29,384 bases of DNA from NCBI GenBank assembly GCA_041583135.1, contig JBFHGJ010000069.1:1-29384 (forward strand). The letters are read 5' to 3'. This DNA is from JABSOG01 sp041583135 (GTDB lineage Bacteria > Pseudomonadota > Gammaproteobacteria > Enterobacterales > Alteromonadaceae). Each line of letters begins with the position of its first letter. The stretch's first letter is position 1. Both the position numbers and the translations under genes were made by a program. Shown piece after piece: positions 14,749 through 22,906 of this stretch. The notes beneath the pieces are model-generated. The model was not told the DNA's origin and made no database searches. It saw nothing but the letters and a program-made list of their open reading frames with translations.

Positions 14749-16200
14749 TTACAGTGCCAAATGAGTGAATATCAAATCATCTAAGCGATTTAAAATGCTG
14801 TTTTTGTAATTGTCGTCACTGAGCAAACTGTGTGGTCCGCCTTGATGCACTTCAATGATGTAGCGTGAGTCTTGCGGTGCGATTTGTGAATGCTGCTCGT
14901 AGTATCTTGCCTGAACCTCTCTTAGGCCGTCACCATCGGGCGCGGCGGTGTAACACTCTGCCGGTACACCATCGGCGGTGCCGACTTCAAAAGTAAGCTC
15001 GGTGGCGCCAGCCGGGTAATACAGCTCATCTAAGCCAAAGGGGAGGTCTTCTTCACCCGGGACAATGTCCGGCACCAAATCGCGCATGGTGCATCCAGGT
15101 GAGACCAATTGGGCAAATTTCGGCAATGGTCGGTGGGTTAGCTGGTAATTGAGGGTGATGGGGCTTATGTTCAGCGGCGGAAAGTTGGCAAAGGCATCAA
15201 GGCGTTTTTGGTGTGTGCTGTTGTATTCAAAGGGTCTTTTGTTGTCATCCATAAACTCAGCTAGGTCTTTTGGCAGTGATTGGGCGTTATAGGCCAAAAT
15301 TGAGGTGGCGCCGTTCGATGTGCCAATCATGCAGCTTTTTGCGCAGTCTACTTCGGCGAGATCGCAAAAGAAGTTCATCGTTGCCAGCATATCCATGGTG
15401 CGTACCGCAACACGGCGGATTTTATAGCCATCGTCACGGGCAATTGGGTCGTCGCCGTTAAAAAAGGGGGCACTGCCGTAAGCGAGGTAGTTGTCGTCGT
15501 TGTCTTCACAAAAACGATTATCCCGTGAATAGAAGCTTGAGGGCAAAATGGTGGCAACGCCTTGGGCATTGAGCTGGTCACTCAAGCTCTGATAGGGGTT
15601 TTCAAGCTGTTGTGAGCAAGACTGTCCGGGTTGTACTTCTTTGAATAGGCCGCCGGAACCATGAACAATGGCGCATCCCGGCACCGGATTTTCTGCACTG
15701 GCACCTTGGGGCAGGTTTAAGACCGCCACCAACTCATTGCCTAGAGGGTGGTATTTGGCTGGAATGAGAAATTCGTTGGCGTTGCGCTGGGGTATCAAAA
15801 CCGGCGGTTGGTCGGGCTGCGGCGCAAGCACGGTAACTTGGTGATTGAACTGATAGAGGTTGCGTGATTTGTCGATGACGCTAAGTGTCAATTCTATTGT
15901 GGCCGTTGGCGCCGTTGCGTCAAGTTGCGGGGCAACAAAAAAGGCTTGGGCTTGATTGGCGTTGAGTATTTCGACGCTTGGGCCTGAGCTCTGTTGCCAT
16001 TGGTAAGCCCTGACGGCGCGGGGCAAGCTGTAGGCGCCGGCATCGAGCAAAACGGTATTGCCGCTGATGGCCGTTTGCTCAAGGCTTTGTTGCTCTGTGG
16101 TGTCGGTTGAGCCGCCATTCTTTGCCCTTGCATGTGCTTCTTGCACATTGCTGCTCAGTACGAGACCGGCGATAAATGCCAGTGTGATTGTTAATTTCAT
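14749..16200 (-). CDS. Secreted alpha/beta hydrolase with N-terminal PKD-like domain
   Basis: The protein has 483 residues, with a signal peptide (about 1-24, ending HARA). A PKD/K319-like Ig domain spans about 38-128: the patterns ISGNTVLLDAGA, YQWQQSSGPSVEIL, AFFVAP and TATIELTLSVID are typical. The catalytic domain resembles dienelactone-hydrolase-type alpha/beta hydrolases. CAIVHGSGGL (about 175-185) is the oxyanion region, and IGTSNGAT (about 293-300) carries the nucleophile Ser. An acid is likely in the segment VGTADG, and the His is in HQGGPHSLL near the C-terminus. Several Cys suggest disulfides. It probably hydrolyses an ester or lactone outside the cytoplasm; the substrate is unknown. 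Start ATG 16198-16200 has AAGGATC upstream. No co-transcribed partner is evident. Confidence 0.8.
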   Translation of the reverse strand: MKLTITLAFIAGLVLSSNVQEAHARAKNGGSTDTTEQQSLEQTAISGNTVLLDAGAYSLPRAVRAYQWQQSSGPSVEILNANQAQAFFVAPQLDATAPTATIELTLSVIDKSRNLYQFNHQVTVLAPQPDQPPVLIPQRNANEFLIPAKYHPLGNELVAVLNLPQGASAENPVPGCAIVHGSGGLFKEVQPGQSCSQQLENPYQSLSDQLNAQGVATILPSSFYSRDNRFCEDNDDNYLAYGSAPFFNGDDPIARDDGYKIRRVAVRTMDMLATMNFFCDLAEVDCAKSCMIGTSNGATSILAYNAQSLPKDLAEFMDDNKRPFEYNSTHQKRLDAFANFPPLNISPITLNYQLTHRPLPKFAQLVSPGCTMRDLVPDIVPGEEDLPFGLDELYYPAGATELTFEVGTADGVPAECYTAAPDGDGLREVQARYYEQHSQIAPQDSRYIIEVHQGGPHSLLSDDNYKNSILNRLDDLIFTHLAL

Positions 16201-16337
16201 CCGATGATCCTTTTTAGTTTAAATGATGCGTGTTAAAGGATAATCTTTTGCTGGAGCAAAGCTGTGAGTTGGTTCACAATTTATAAAGTTTTGGGTATCG
16301 ACTTTGAGTGTTCTGGTTTGGCATCGAAAAGGGGCGG

Positions 16338-16382
16338 GCTTCTTCATCCCTGAAGAAGCTTGCACCGGCAGTTATGCCGGTG
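16338..16382 (-). terminator. Two adjacent stem-loops after the haem chemoreceptor gene
   Basis: GCTTCTTC/GAAGAAGC (16338-16359) and CACCGGCA/TGCCGGTG (16363-16382) are two perfect 8-bp hairpins placed back to back, about 20 nt after the stop codon at 16402. The distal one is followed on the minus strand by a C-rich then UUUU tract. Tandem hairpins probably end this transcript. Confidence 0.55.
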
Positions 16383-16401
16383 ATTGAATGAGGTGGTGGG
16401 A

Positions 16402-18009
16402 TTAAATCTTAAACTGATCAACTTGCTGTTTTAAATCGTAAGCCAATGACAGCAAGTGCTCGCTGATCTGCTTACCTCTTAGAGCATCATCGCTCGACTG
16501 GTTCGATACGTCGTTAATACCGGTGACATTAATGTTGATTTCATCAGCCGCTTCATTTTGCTGTTTGGCGGCAATGGCGATTTGGCTGTTCATTTCATCT
16601 AAGATTTTTATCTGGTCGCTGATATCCACCAGCAGTTCGGCGACCTCGGCGACGTCTTTGGCTTTTTCTTCAGCTTGTGTGCTGGTGACATTCATCGAAT
16701 CGACTGCTTTGGCGGCATTTATCTGCAGATCTGAGATGGTTTTTTGGATCTCGTCGATAGATTCGCGGGTGCGGGTCGCCAAAGAGCGCACCTCATCGGC
16801 TACGACGGCAAAGCCTCGGCCTTGTTCACCGGCCCTTGCGGCCTCTATCGCTGCGTTTAAGGCCAACAGGTTGGTTTGTTCTGCGATGGCGGTGATCACC
16901 TCAAGTACACTGCCGACATCATTGATTTTGCTATCGAGGTTGCCGATCATGTTGGTGTTGTCTTGTACTTTGTCGCGCAACTGCTCAATGCCTTGTTTGG
17001 CTTGCGAGATCAAATCCAGCCCTTGGGCGACTTTTTTATTGGCCGTTAAAGACTTCACCGCCGCTTCTTCGGTATTGTGTTGCACTTCAGTGGCAGAGGC
17101 GTCTAGTTCATTAATCGCCGCAGCCACAGAGTCGGTGGCATTTTTCTGGGTCAACACCGCTTCTTTTGTCAACTTGGCGATTTCATCGACATTGGTGGCC
17201 GATTCTATCAGTGCATCTGATGATTTAGAGACGCAATCGAAACTCTCTCTAATACGTCCGAGCATACGGTTAAATGCTTGGGAGACGGCGCCCAGTTCAT
17301 CTTGATAGTCTGACTCTACCGTACGGTTTAAATCCAGTTCCTGTTCGATACTATTGATGGTGCGACTGAAATGTTTAAGCCTTGAAAGGACCAGCTTGGT
17401 GAAGACGATGCTGAGCAAGGCAAAACAGACTATGGTGATGAGTAATTGAATTAGGCTTGAGCTGAGCATTGAGCTGGAGATTTTTTCATCGACACTGGAG
17501 AGGTCGTAGGTGACTTTAACGGCACCCATCACTGTGTTTTCTTCAACCACATGACAGGTTAGGCAGTTGATGCCATGGTAGTTCTTGCTGGCACGGACCG
17601 GCATGATATAGGCCATCATGCGTTTGCCGTCCTGCTCGAAGATTTGTGAGCCCTCAATGCCTCTTAATCCTTGGTGTTCAAAGTCTGAGCGCGGTTTTTG
17701 GTCGGCAAACCCTTCGCCGAAAAACTGATTGATCGCTGGCGCGCGGATGATCCTGGCCTCAACAACATTGGGCTGGTTTTGAACATTGTGCTGTACCAGC
17801 TGACGGTCTTTCATTGCGCCAGCTTGCATCATGGCATTGACGGCATCGAAGTAGTTTCGGGCGATACTTTGGGTGTTTTTCGCTATCAGTTCTTCAGCCA
17901 ACTCCTGTTCATCCCAGTAGAAAAAGGTAACAGTAGTGGTTAAAAAGATCACTGCGATGATCGCCAGTAAGGCATGAACTTTTTTCGCCAAGGACAATGA
18001 GTAGAACAT
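16402..18009 (-). CDS. Methyl-accepting chemotaxis protein with periplasmic haem c motif
   Basis: This 535-residue transmembrane chemoreceptor has TM1 at about 10-31 and TM2 at about 187-207. The periplasmic domain between them contains CLTCH (149-153), a covalent haem c attachment motif, in the setting NYHGINCLTCHVVEE. This is typical of Tll0287/DUF3365-like haem-bearing PAS sensors. HAMP follows TM2. The cytoplasmic signalling hairpin carries the invariant IAEQTNLLALNAAIEAARAG and GRGFAVVADEVRSLATRT. It should sense redox state, oxygen or a gaseous ligand and act on CheA/CheW. AGGGAAA precedes ATG 18007-18009. It is divergent from the di-haem cytochrome gene, and an FNR-like site lies about 90 bp upstream. 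Confidence 0.92.
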   Translation of the reverse strand: MFYSLSLAKKVHALLAIIAVIFLTTTVTFFYWDEQELAEELIAKNTQSIARNYFDAVNAMMQAGAMKDRQLVQHNVQNQPNVVEARIIRAPAINQFFGEGFADQKPRSDFEHQGLRGIEGSQIFEQDGKRMMAYIMPVRASKNYHGINCLTCHVVEENTVMGAVKVTYDLSSVDEKISSSMLSSSLIQLLITIVCFALLSIVFTKLVLSRLKHFSRTINSIEQELDLNRTVESDYQDELGAVSQAFNRMLGRIRESFDCVSKSSDALIESATNVDEIAKLTKEAVLTQKNATDSVAAAINELDASATEVQHNTEEAAVKSLTANKKVAQGLDLISQAKQGIEQLRDKVQDNTNMIGNLDSKINDVGSVLEVITAIAEQTNLLALNAAIEAARAGEQGRGFAVVADEVRSLATRTRESIDEIQKTISDLQINAAKAVDSMNVTSTQAEEKAKDVAEVAELLVDISDQIKILDEMNSQIAIAAKQQNEAADEININVTGINDVSNQSSDDALRGKQISEHLLSLAYDLKQQVDQFKI

Positions 18010-18096
18010 GTAATTTCCCTGTATCGAGCTGGTCGTTAAAAAAGGCTACAAATTAGGTCTTTGTGCTGGCTTTGCATAGCCCTATTTGCAATATTT

Positions 18097-18110
18097 TTGA
18101 CGCAAATCAA
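18097..18110. promoter_or_regulatory. FNR/CRP-like binding site
   Basis: TTGAC-gcaa-ATCAA matches the FNR consensus TTGAT-n4-ATCAA at 9 of 10 positions. It lies 88 bp ahead of the chemoreceptor start. Since this receptor and the divergent cytochrome both carry haem c, oxygen- or respiration-linked control makes sense. Confidence 0.6.
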
Positions 18111-18309
18111 GTTTTTAACTATAGAAGCTGAAAGTCGATTGTCAATCAAAAAAGGGTCATGTGGATAGTATTGCGGGATATTGGTCGATTTAATACTGTT
18201 TACGGGGTCAATGGGCTTGTCTGAGTTGTCGAAAAAATGATGGGAAGTTTTGACTATCAAGGGCTATTCATATTAAATTTCAATCAGATGCGAAGTCTAT
18301 CAAACGAAT

Positions 18310-18337
18310 TTGAAAGGCAATTTTCGCCAAGTTTAAT
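18310..18337 (+). promoter_or_regulatory. Promoter of the di-haem cytochrome gene
   Basis: -35 TTGAAA (18310-18315) and -10 TTTAAT (18332-18337), each one mismatch from consensus, are 16 bp apart. The start would be near 18344, about 24 nt ahead of the ATG. Confidence 0.55.
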
Positions 18338-18367
18338 CGCTCTTGGCTATAACAATTAGAGAATTCC

Positions 18368-19801
18368 ATGAAAAAATCCCTTATCGCTTTGTCACTTGTG
18401 GCTATGAGTGTTGTTCCAGCTGCAATGAGTGAGCAGGCGCGAAGTCATCATAGCGCCCCCGACTATCTTGCCAAACTCAAACCCTATCCTGAGGTTAACC
18501 CCGGTGAACGTACGCCTTTTGACAACTGGCTTTATTATGGCAAGGGTGAAACCTCCTATGGCTCTGTGTCATTAGCGATGCCGTGGGCGCAATGGCTTGA
18601 ATTCAATCAACGCCAAAAACCTCAGTTAATGGACGATGTTAAAGCTTATATGAACAGCCGATATGACTTTCATGGCAAAACCATCGAAGGTCAGTTTATG
18701 TCTGGCGGCAGAAAAGCGGTGATGGCAGGCCCGGTTGCCCGATTGCCTAAAGGTATCGATTCGTTCGAGCAATTCAATGAGCTGACTGCGGCACAAATCA
18801 AGGCCAAAGATGTTTTTCCCTACAAGCCTTTGGCTCATCCGCTACAATCGACCGCCCATATGGTTTTCCCGGAAGCGTGGCTGAAGATCAACCCACAACA
18901 CCGCAGAATTGACGTTGATCATGATTTTCCCGACAACTATTTGCCGGAGTTTCCACCGCCGCTGTTTTTAACCAACCATAAAGAGCTAGGTGATGTCACC
19001 AACGGCACATTGGTGACCATGGATAACTTTTATGACATGTTTAACGGCTTACTGACGCCTGAGCAGATGGAGGGGTTAAAAGAGCTGTTAAGACCGACAC
19101 CGACGACTTGGTTTAATCACACCTCGCACCGGGTAACGGAAAAGCCCAGTAAGGGCGTGGCCTGTTTTGATTGTCATGTTAATGGCCATACCAACGCTGC
19201 CATTGAACTGGCGCCAGATAGCAGACCTAACCTCGCGCGTTTGCGTGTCGATACGCCGTCGATGCGTGGTAATTATAATTTGATGCAACTGTCGTCAAAA
19301 CGTTCCATTCGCTCAATGGACCATTTTGCTGAGATTGAAGAATATTTTGATGGTGATCCGGGGATGCAACAGGCGATTGGGCCAAGAGCGGCCAAACGGG
19401 AGGTCACCAACCGTATGGGAGACTTTAACGCCATCATCGATTTTCCGCCGGCGCCAAAGCTCGACCCATTGATGCGTCTTATTCCTGAGCTGGCCAGCGC
19501 TTCTGAGTTGCGTGGTGAAAAGCTGTTTCACGGCAAAGCCAAATGTTCTGTGTGCCACTATGGCCCTGCTTTTGTCGATGATTATATGCATGATTTGAAG
19601 GTTGAACGCTTTTATGTCGGCAGGCCACAAGGGCCAATCAAAACCTTTCCACTGCGCGGTATAAAAGATACGCCACCGTATTTACACGATGGTCGTTTGC
19701 CGACCCTTGACGATACGGTTGAATTTTTTAACATCGTGTTAGAGCTTAAGCTTAAAAAAGACGAGAAAAAGGACTTGGTGAATTACTTGCTGACGCTGTA
19801 A
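18368..19801 (+). CDS. Secreted di-haem cytochrome, MauG/cytochrome c peroxidase-like
   Basis: The protein has 477 residues with a signal peptide (about 1-21). Two haem c motifs are present: CFDCH (266-270) and CSVCH (393-397). The C-terminus has the family pattern FPLRGIKDTPPYLHDGRLPTLDDTVEFF (in part: TPPYLHDGRLPTL, about 435-447), where bacterial di-haem peroxidases and MauG have TxPYxHDGxxxTL. The N-terminal third is longer than in classic cytochrome c peroxidases and is rich in Pro, His and aromatic residues, as in extended relatives often annotated simply as cytochrome. It is likely a periplasmic peroxidase or electron-transfer enzyme. Divergent from a haem c chemoreceptor. A modest GAGA ribosome site precedes ATG 18368. 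A terminator follows directly. Confidence 0.85.
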   Translation: MKKSLIALSLVAMSVVPAAMSEQARSHHSAPDYLAKLKPYPEVNPGERTPFDNWLYYGKGETSYGSVSLAMPWAQWLEFNQRQKPQLMDDVKAYMNSRYDFHGKTIEGQFMSGGRKAVMAGPVARLPKGIDSFEQFNELTAAQIKAKDVFPYKPLAHPLQSTAHMVFPEAWLKINPQHRRIDVDHDFPDNYLPEFPPPLFLTNHKELGDVTNGTLVTMDNFYDMFNGLLTPEQMEGLKELLRPTPTTWFNHTSHRVTEKPSKGVACFDCHVNGHTNAAIELAPDSRPNLARLRVDTPSMRGNYNLMQLSSKRSIRSMDHFAEIEEYFDGDPGMQQAIGPRAAKREVTNRMGDFNAIIDFPPAPKLDPLMRLIPELASASELRGEKLFHGKAKCSVCHYGPAFVDDYMHDLKVERFYVGRPQGPIKTFPLRGIKDTPPYLHDGRLPTLDDTVEFFNIVLELKLKKDEKKDLVNYLLTL

Positions 19802-19816
19802 AAAGTGTACGGAATG

Positions 19817-19846
19817 AGGGCCGCATTTGCGGCCCTTTGTATATTT
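19817..19846 (+). terminator. Terminator of the di-haem cytochrome gene
   Basis: AGGGCCGC (19817-19824) and GCGGCCCT (19829-19836) form an 8-bp GC-rich stem with an ATTT loop, followed by TTTGTATATTT. It lies 16 nt after the stop. The convergent Dps gene ends 12 nt beyond, so it may serve both. Confidence 0.85.
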
Positions 19847-19857
19847 GCTAAATTGCC

Positions 19858-20328
19858 TTAGTCTAATAAGGCACGTAACATCCATGCGGTTTTTTCATGA
19901 ACTCGCATTCTGTCTGAGATCAAGGCCGCAGATGACTCGTCATCGGCATCTTGCGCCAGTTTTAACGCATTGCGGCAGGTTCTAACCACAGTTTCATGGC
20001 TGTTGGTTAAGATCTCCACCATTTGCATCGCCGGTGGCACTTCTTCTACCTCTTCAATCGAGCTCATCGCGGCAAAGGCTTTGTAGGTGCCAGGGGCCAC
20101 AACGCCTAAGGTTCTGATCCGCTCGGCTATATCGTCTACCGCGACGGCCAATTCGGTATAGTGTTCTTCAAACATCAAGTGCAGATCACGAAACTGTCTA
20201 CCTGTCACGTTCCAGTGAAAATAGTGGGTTTGCAAATACAGGGTATATGAGTCGGCCAATAACTTTTTCAGGCTTTCGGCGACGCTGATACGATCTTGTT
20301 CGTTGATACCAATATTAATTTGTGACAT
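19858..20328 (-). CDS. dps: Dps-type ferritin-like DNA-protection protein
   Basis: The protein has 156 residues from ATG 20326-20328 (MSQINIGINEQ), which has GGAGA 5 nt upstream; an upstream in-frame ATG at 20340 overlaps that ribosome site and is less likely. The intersubunit ferroxidase motif is clear: YFHWNVTGRQFRDLHLMFEEHY, then DDIAERIRTLG. These supply the His, Asp and Glu ligands that oxidise Fe(II) with peroxide. Dps forms a dodecamer that stores iron and shields DNA under oxidative or starvation stress. The N-terminus lacks a Lys-rich DNA-binding tail, so DNA binding may be weak. It has its own promoter with a hairpin at the start of the transcript. Confidence 0.93.
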   Translation of the reverse strand: MSQINIGINEQDRISVAESLKKLLADSYTLYLQTHYFHWNVTGRQFRDLHLMFEEHYTELAVAVDDIAERIRTLGVVAPGTYKAFAAMSSIEEVEEVPPAMQMVEILTNSHETVVRTCRNALKLAQDADDESSAALISDRMRVHEKTAWMLRALLD

Positions 20329-20386
20329 GTCTGTCTCCATTGTTTTAATGTATTTGCATCTAATGCCTTAGATGGTTTCAGCGCGT

Positions 20387-20404
20387 CTTGCTCTCGCGAG
20401 CAAG
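20387..20404 (-). other. Hairpin at the 5' end of the dps transcript
   Basis: CTTGCTC-tcgc-GAGCAAG is a perfect 7-bp inverted repeat. With transcription starting near 20409, it forms the first bases of the dps mRNA, where such hairpins can protect against RppH/RNase E decay. It could instead be an operator just downstream of the promoter. Confidence 0.45.
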
Positions 20405-20415
20405 TCACTTTCTCT

Positions 20416-20443
20416 AGTATAGGAGAGCTTAATTGATAATCAA
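20416..20443 (-). promoter_or_regulatory. Promoter of dps
   Basis: On the minus strand, -35 TTGATT (20438-20443) and -10 TATACT (20416-20421) are 16 bp apart, giving a start near 20409 and a leader of about 80 nt. Confidence 0.55.
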
Positions 20444-20746
20444 ATTGGCTAAATTAGAAGGTTATATTCAGAAAAACTGAACATAAAATAGAGCGGCCTA
20501 AACCCTTTACGCCGCAACACATCGTGACCATGGCCCAGCGTTATCTTAATTTGTCCTTAGGTGCATCAATCCCCGCAGTTTTTTGAGTAAGATCAAATTT
20601 GCCTCCGTCATTGTATTGTACTGTTGAGAGAGTTAACGACCAGAGATAATCGTTCAATGTATTTCTGTTGGACGACCTGTATGGCGAGTGCCAAGAAACT
20701 GTGTTTGCAAACGGGCGCCAGCTAACTGACCAATAGGGGATTACTG

Positions 20747-21061
20747 ATGAATATCGAACACTTTCGCGCTCAGCTGCAAGAGAAACAAGCGCAACTGCGT
20801 GAGCGAATCGGCGCCATCGACAACGATTTCAAAAAAGGGCGAAGTGCTGATTTTGCCGAACAGACCTCCGAAAGTGAAAACGATGAGGTGCTTGATGGGA
20901 TTAAAGCCGAAGCCAAACACGAATTGCAGCAGGTAACTGAGGCGTTACAGCGAATCGAAACCAACAGGTATGGCATTTGCGTTCGCTGTGAAGGCGAAAT
21001 TGCCCTAAAGCGACTCGAAGCACTACCTTTTGTCACAACTTGTATTAACTGTTCAGAATAA
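20747..21061 (+). CDS. DksA/TraR-family zinc-finger protein
   Basis: The protein has 104 residues. The N-terminal helical half forms a coiled coil and carries acidic residues (SESENDEVLD) near its tip. The C-terminal half is the DksA-type zinc finger: GICVRCEGEIALKRLEALP, then TTCINCSE, with the four Cys in C-x2-C...C-x2-C. DksA-like proteins enter the RNA polymerase secondary channel and alter promoter choice. This one is shorter than true DksA (about 150 residues) and resembles the small DksA-like/YbiI group. AGGGGA precedes the ATG. It is followed 20 bp later by a YdcH protein, so the two probably form an operon. Confidence 0.88.
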   Translation: MNIEHFRAQLQEKQAQLRERIGAIDNDFKKGRSADFAEQTSESENDEVLDGIKAEAKHELQQVTEALQRIETNRYGICVRCEGEIALKRLEALPFVTTCINCSE

Positions 21062-21081
21062 CAATCTTTAAGGATACGACC

Positions 21082-21333
21082 ATGCCTTTAGAAAAACATG
21101 ACCTACACCACGAATTTCCTGAGTTTCATGAGCAAATTCATGAGCTGAAAATGAGCGACAATCATTTTGCCAAATTGTTTAAGCAATATCATGAGCTTGA
21201 CCAAGAAGTAAACCGTATCGAACAAGGGGTAGAAAATACCTCTGATGAGTATTTAGAACAGCAAAAGCTGGCAAGACTCAACTTGAAAGATCAGTTGTTC
21301 ACTATGCTGAAAAAACACGCCGAGCCGGCATAG
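21082..21333 (+). CDS. YdcH-family (DUF465) small protein
   Basis: The protein has 83 residues and an AAGGAT ribosome site. The sequence begins MPLEKHDLHHEFPEF and contains the family core HFAKLFKQYHELDQEVNRIE, then LARLNLKDQLFTMLKK, a two-helix hairpin. YdcH proteins are small cytosolic proteins with no settled function. The gene is 20 bp after the DksA-like gene, so the two are likely co-transcribed. It ends 43 bp from the convergent CNNM gene, with no clear terminator between. Confidence 0.88.
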   Translation: MPLEKHDLHHEFPEFHEQIHELKMSDNHFAKLFKQYHELDQEVNRIEQGVENTSDEYLEQQKLARLNLKDQLFTMLKKHAEPA

Positions 21334-21376
21334 TCGGGTAAACCGTCAAAACAGACAGTTGGTCGCTCTAAGCGGC

Positions 21377-22438
21377 CTATTTTGCATTTAAGTCATCCAA
21401 TTTTATCCCTTCCTTTTTTAGCTTGGCGCGCCACTGTTTGCTGGCGACCTTCTGCATGTCCACATGTTTGTCTTCTTCATCGACAATTTCACGTCCAATC
21501 AACGATTCCAATACGTCTTCAAGTGTCAATATACCGCGAATTGTGCCATATTCGTTGACGATCAGCGCAATATGAGATTTGCCCGAGAGCAGTTCGTTGA
21601 GGGTGTGGGATAGGCTCATGGTATCGAGCAGGGTCGGCATTTTTCTGACGTAGTTGCTCAGTGGGTTGTCACTGTTGCCACGGGCTTGAGCGAGCAATAA
21701 GTCGCTACGCATGACATAGCCGATTATATCTTCGGCATCTTTGTCATACACGGGAATACGGCTAAATCGTACCTTGCGATGGGTATGAAAAAATTCACCG
21801 ACGGACATTCGCTGGGGCTGACTGAAAACGACCGACCACGGAGACAGTACCTCTTTGGTCTTGATATCCTTAAGGCATAGGATATTTTGCAATAAGGTGG
21901 CTTCTTCATTGTCGAGTTGGCCTTCTTGGGCACTGATCTGCGCCATCACTGCCAACTCATCTCGGGCCAACCCCTTGGCTTCTTCTTCGCCAACCATACG
22001 ATTGGTGATGGCCTCAGACATTTTGACAAAAGGGTAGAGCGCCCACACCATAAACCTGAGGCTGTAGGCAGTTGCCGGTGCCAATGCGCGCCAATGGGTT
22101 GCACCAAGGGTTTTAGGGATGATCTCGGAAAAGACCAAGATCAAAAACGTCAAAACCGCAGACACGATACCCACAGAAGCGTCGCCAAACACCACGGTAG
22201 CTTGTGCGCCAACCCCGGCTGCACCAATGGTATGGGCAACGGTATTGAGGGTTAGGATGGCGCTCAAGGGCTTGTTGATGTCGTGTTTTAGTAGCCTTAA
22301 GAGCGGGCCGGCTTTGTTGCCTTCTTGTTCAAGCATGGCAATGTGGACTTGCGTCACACTCAATAAAACCGCTTCGGCAATTGAGCAAAGAAAAGAGAAA
22401 AACAGAGCAATAAAAAGGTAAAGACCCAGTAGAAACAT
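21377..22438 (-). CDS. CNNM/CBS-domain membrane protein (HlyC/CorC-type)
   Basis: The protein has 353 residues. The N-terminal CNNM (DUF21) domain spans about 1-140 with three to four hydrophobic segments (LFIALFFSFLCSIAEAVLLS, then LTLNTVAHTIGAAGVGAQA, SAVLTFLILVFSEIIPKTLG). SEIIPKTLG is the conserved signature. Two CBS motifs follow (about 195-315), including RFSRIPVYD and IALIVNEYGTIRGILTLEDVLESLIG. The C-terminal CorC_HlyC FAD-like domain of larger homologues is absent, so it belongs to the short form. Relatives take part in Mg2+/Co2+ efflux or resistance. The start is ATG 22436-22438; no clear ribosome site is seen. Confidence 0.9.
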   Translation of the reverse strand: MFLLGLYLFIALFFSFLCSIAEAVLLSVTQVHIAMLEQEGNKAGPLLRLLKHDINKPLSAILTLNTVAHTIGAAGVGAQATVVFGDASVGIVSAVLTFLILVFSEIIPKTLGATHWRALAPATAYSLRFMVWALYPFVKMSEAITNRMVGEEEAKGLARDELAVMAQISAQEGQLDNEEATLLQNILCLKDIKTKEVLSPWSVVFSQPQRMSVGEFFHTHRKVRFSRIPVYDKDAEDIIGYVMRSDLLLAQARGNSDNPLSNYVRKMPTLLDTMSLSHTLNELLSGKSHIALIVNEYGTIRGILTLEDVLESLIGREIVDEEDKHVDMQKVASKQWRAKLKKEGIKLDDLNAK

Positions 22439-22563
22439 GATTTAAACAGACATATAGCGCCAGTCGATAGCTTAATAATGACTGTTTTTACGCGTAATGT
22501 CGATAATTGCGCGCTTTGGCATGACGAGCGCACATACTATCTGTACATGCGCTACGCGGCAAC

Positions 22564-22752
22564 TTAAGGTTTAAGCCCAAGATGCTTGAGAATGGTCATC
22601 ATCGGACACCATTTGGTGAAGGCAGATTGCAGCAGGTTGGCACCGATAAATGCGGTGAACCATAACCATTGGGTGGAAAAAGTCACCGCTAGGTAGAGGC
22701 TGAGTAAAATCATGGTGCCGGCGATAAGGCGGAGCGCTTCGTTGATAGTCAT
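22564..22752 (-). CDS. DUF2892 (YgaP-like) inner-membrane protein
   Basis: The start is ATG 22750-22752, with AGAGGTT about 8 nt upstream; a longer frame to 22860 would run through the promoter region. The product is 62 residues with two hydrophobic segments (ALRLIAGTMILLSLYLAV; WLWFTAFIGANLLQSAF) and the conserved ending FTKWCPMMTILKHLGL, typical of DUF2892. Related proteins accompany rhodanese and sulfide-metabolism genes under ArsR-type repressors, but no such gene is adjacent here. An operator-like palindrome lies just upstream. Confidence 0.85.
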   Translation of the reverse strand: MTINEALRLIAGTMILLSLYLAVTFSTQWLWFTAFIGANLLQSAFTKWCPMMTILKHLGLKP

Positions 22753-22761
22753 ATAATTAAC

Positions 22762-22802
22762 CTCTAAATTAGAGTTGTCTAAATTAATATTTTCTAATGT
22801 TA
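22762..22802. promoter_or_regulatory. Operator-like TCTAA(A)TTA repeats ahead of the DUF2892 gene
   Basis: CTCTAA-a-TTAGAG (22762-22774) is a perfect 6+1+6 palindrome. TCTAAATTA recurs at 22778-22786, and TCTAATGTTA starts at 22793. Regular spacing of about 14 bp and position just ahead of the ribosome site suggest a repressor site. Confidence 0.4.
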
Positions 22803-22906
22803 AGTTGGTTTGCCGGTAAATGCAAGGCAGAAATTTATCCTGTGCCGATGAATATCTCACAAGCAGTGTCTATACTCTTTTGTAAACAAATACTTATCGA
22901 CGGTGA

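Larger units (their letters stand above)
18010..18367. other. Divergent regulatory region between chemoreceptor and di-haem cytochrome
   Basis: This 358-bp AT-rich stretch has an FNR-like dyad (18097-18110) nearer the chemoreceptor and a good promoter ahead of the cytochrome gene (18310-18337). A 74-codon minus-strand frame inside it has no recognisable protein character. Nothing else is seen. Confidence 0.5.
20341..20746. other. Divergent region between dps and the DksA-like gene
   Basis: The region is 406 bp. The left part holds the dps promoter and leader hairpin. The remaining stretch up to the DksA-like gene should hold its promoter, but I see no convincing -35/-10 pair. No RNA gene or open frame with coding character was found. 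Confidence 0.45.

Noticed and set aside
16523..17305. 260-codon plus-strand gene
   Set aside because: It is antisense to the haem chemoreceptor signalling domain; long antisense frames are common over Ala/Ser-rich coiled coils.
18036..18260. 74-codon minus-strand gene
   Set aside because: It lies over the divergent promoter region and an FNR-like site, has no ribosome site, and its residue pattern is not protein-like.
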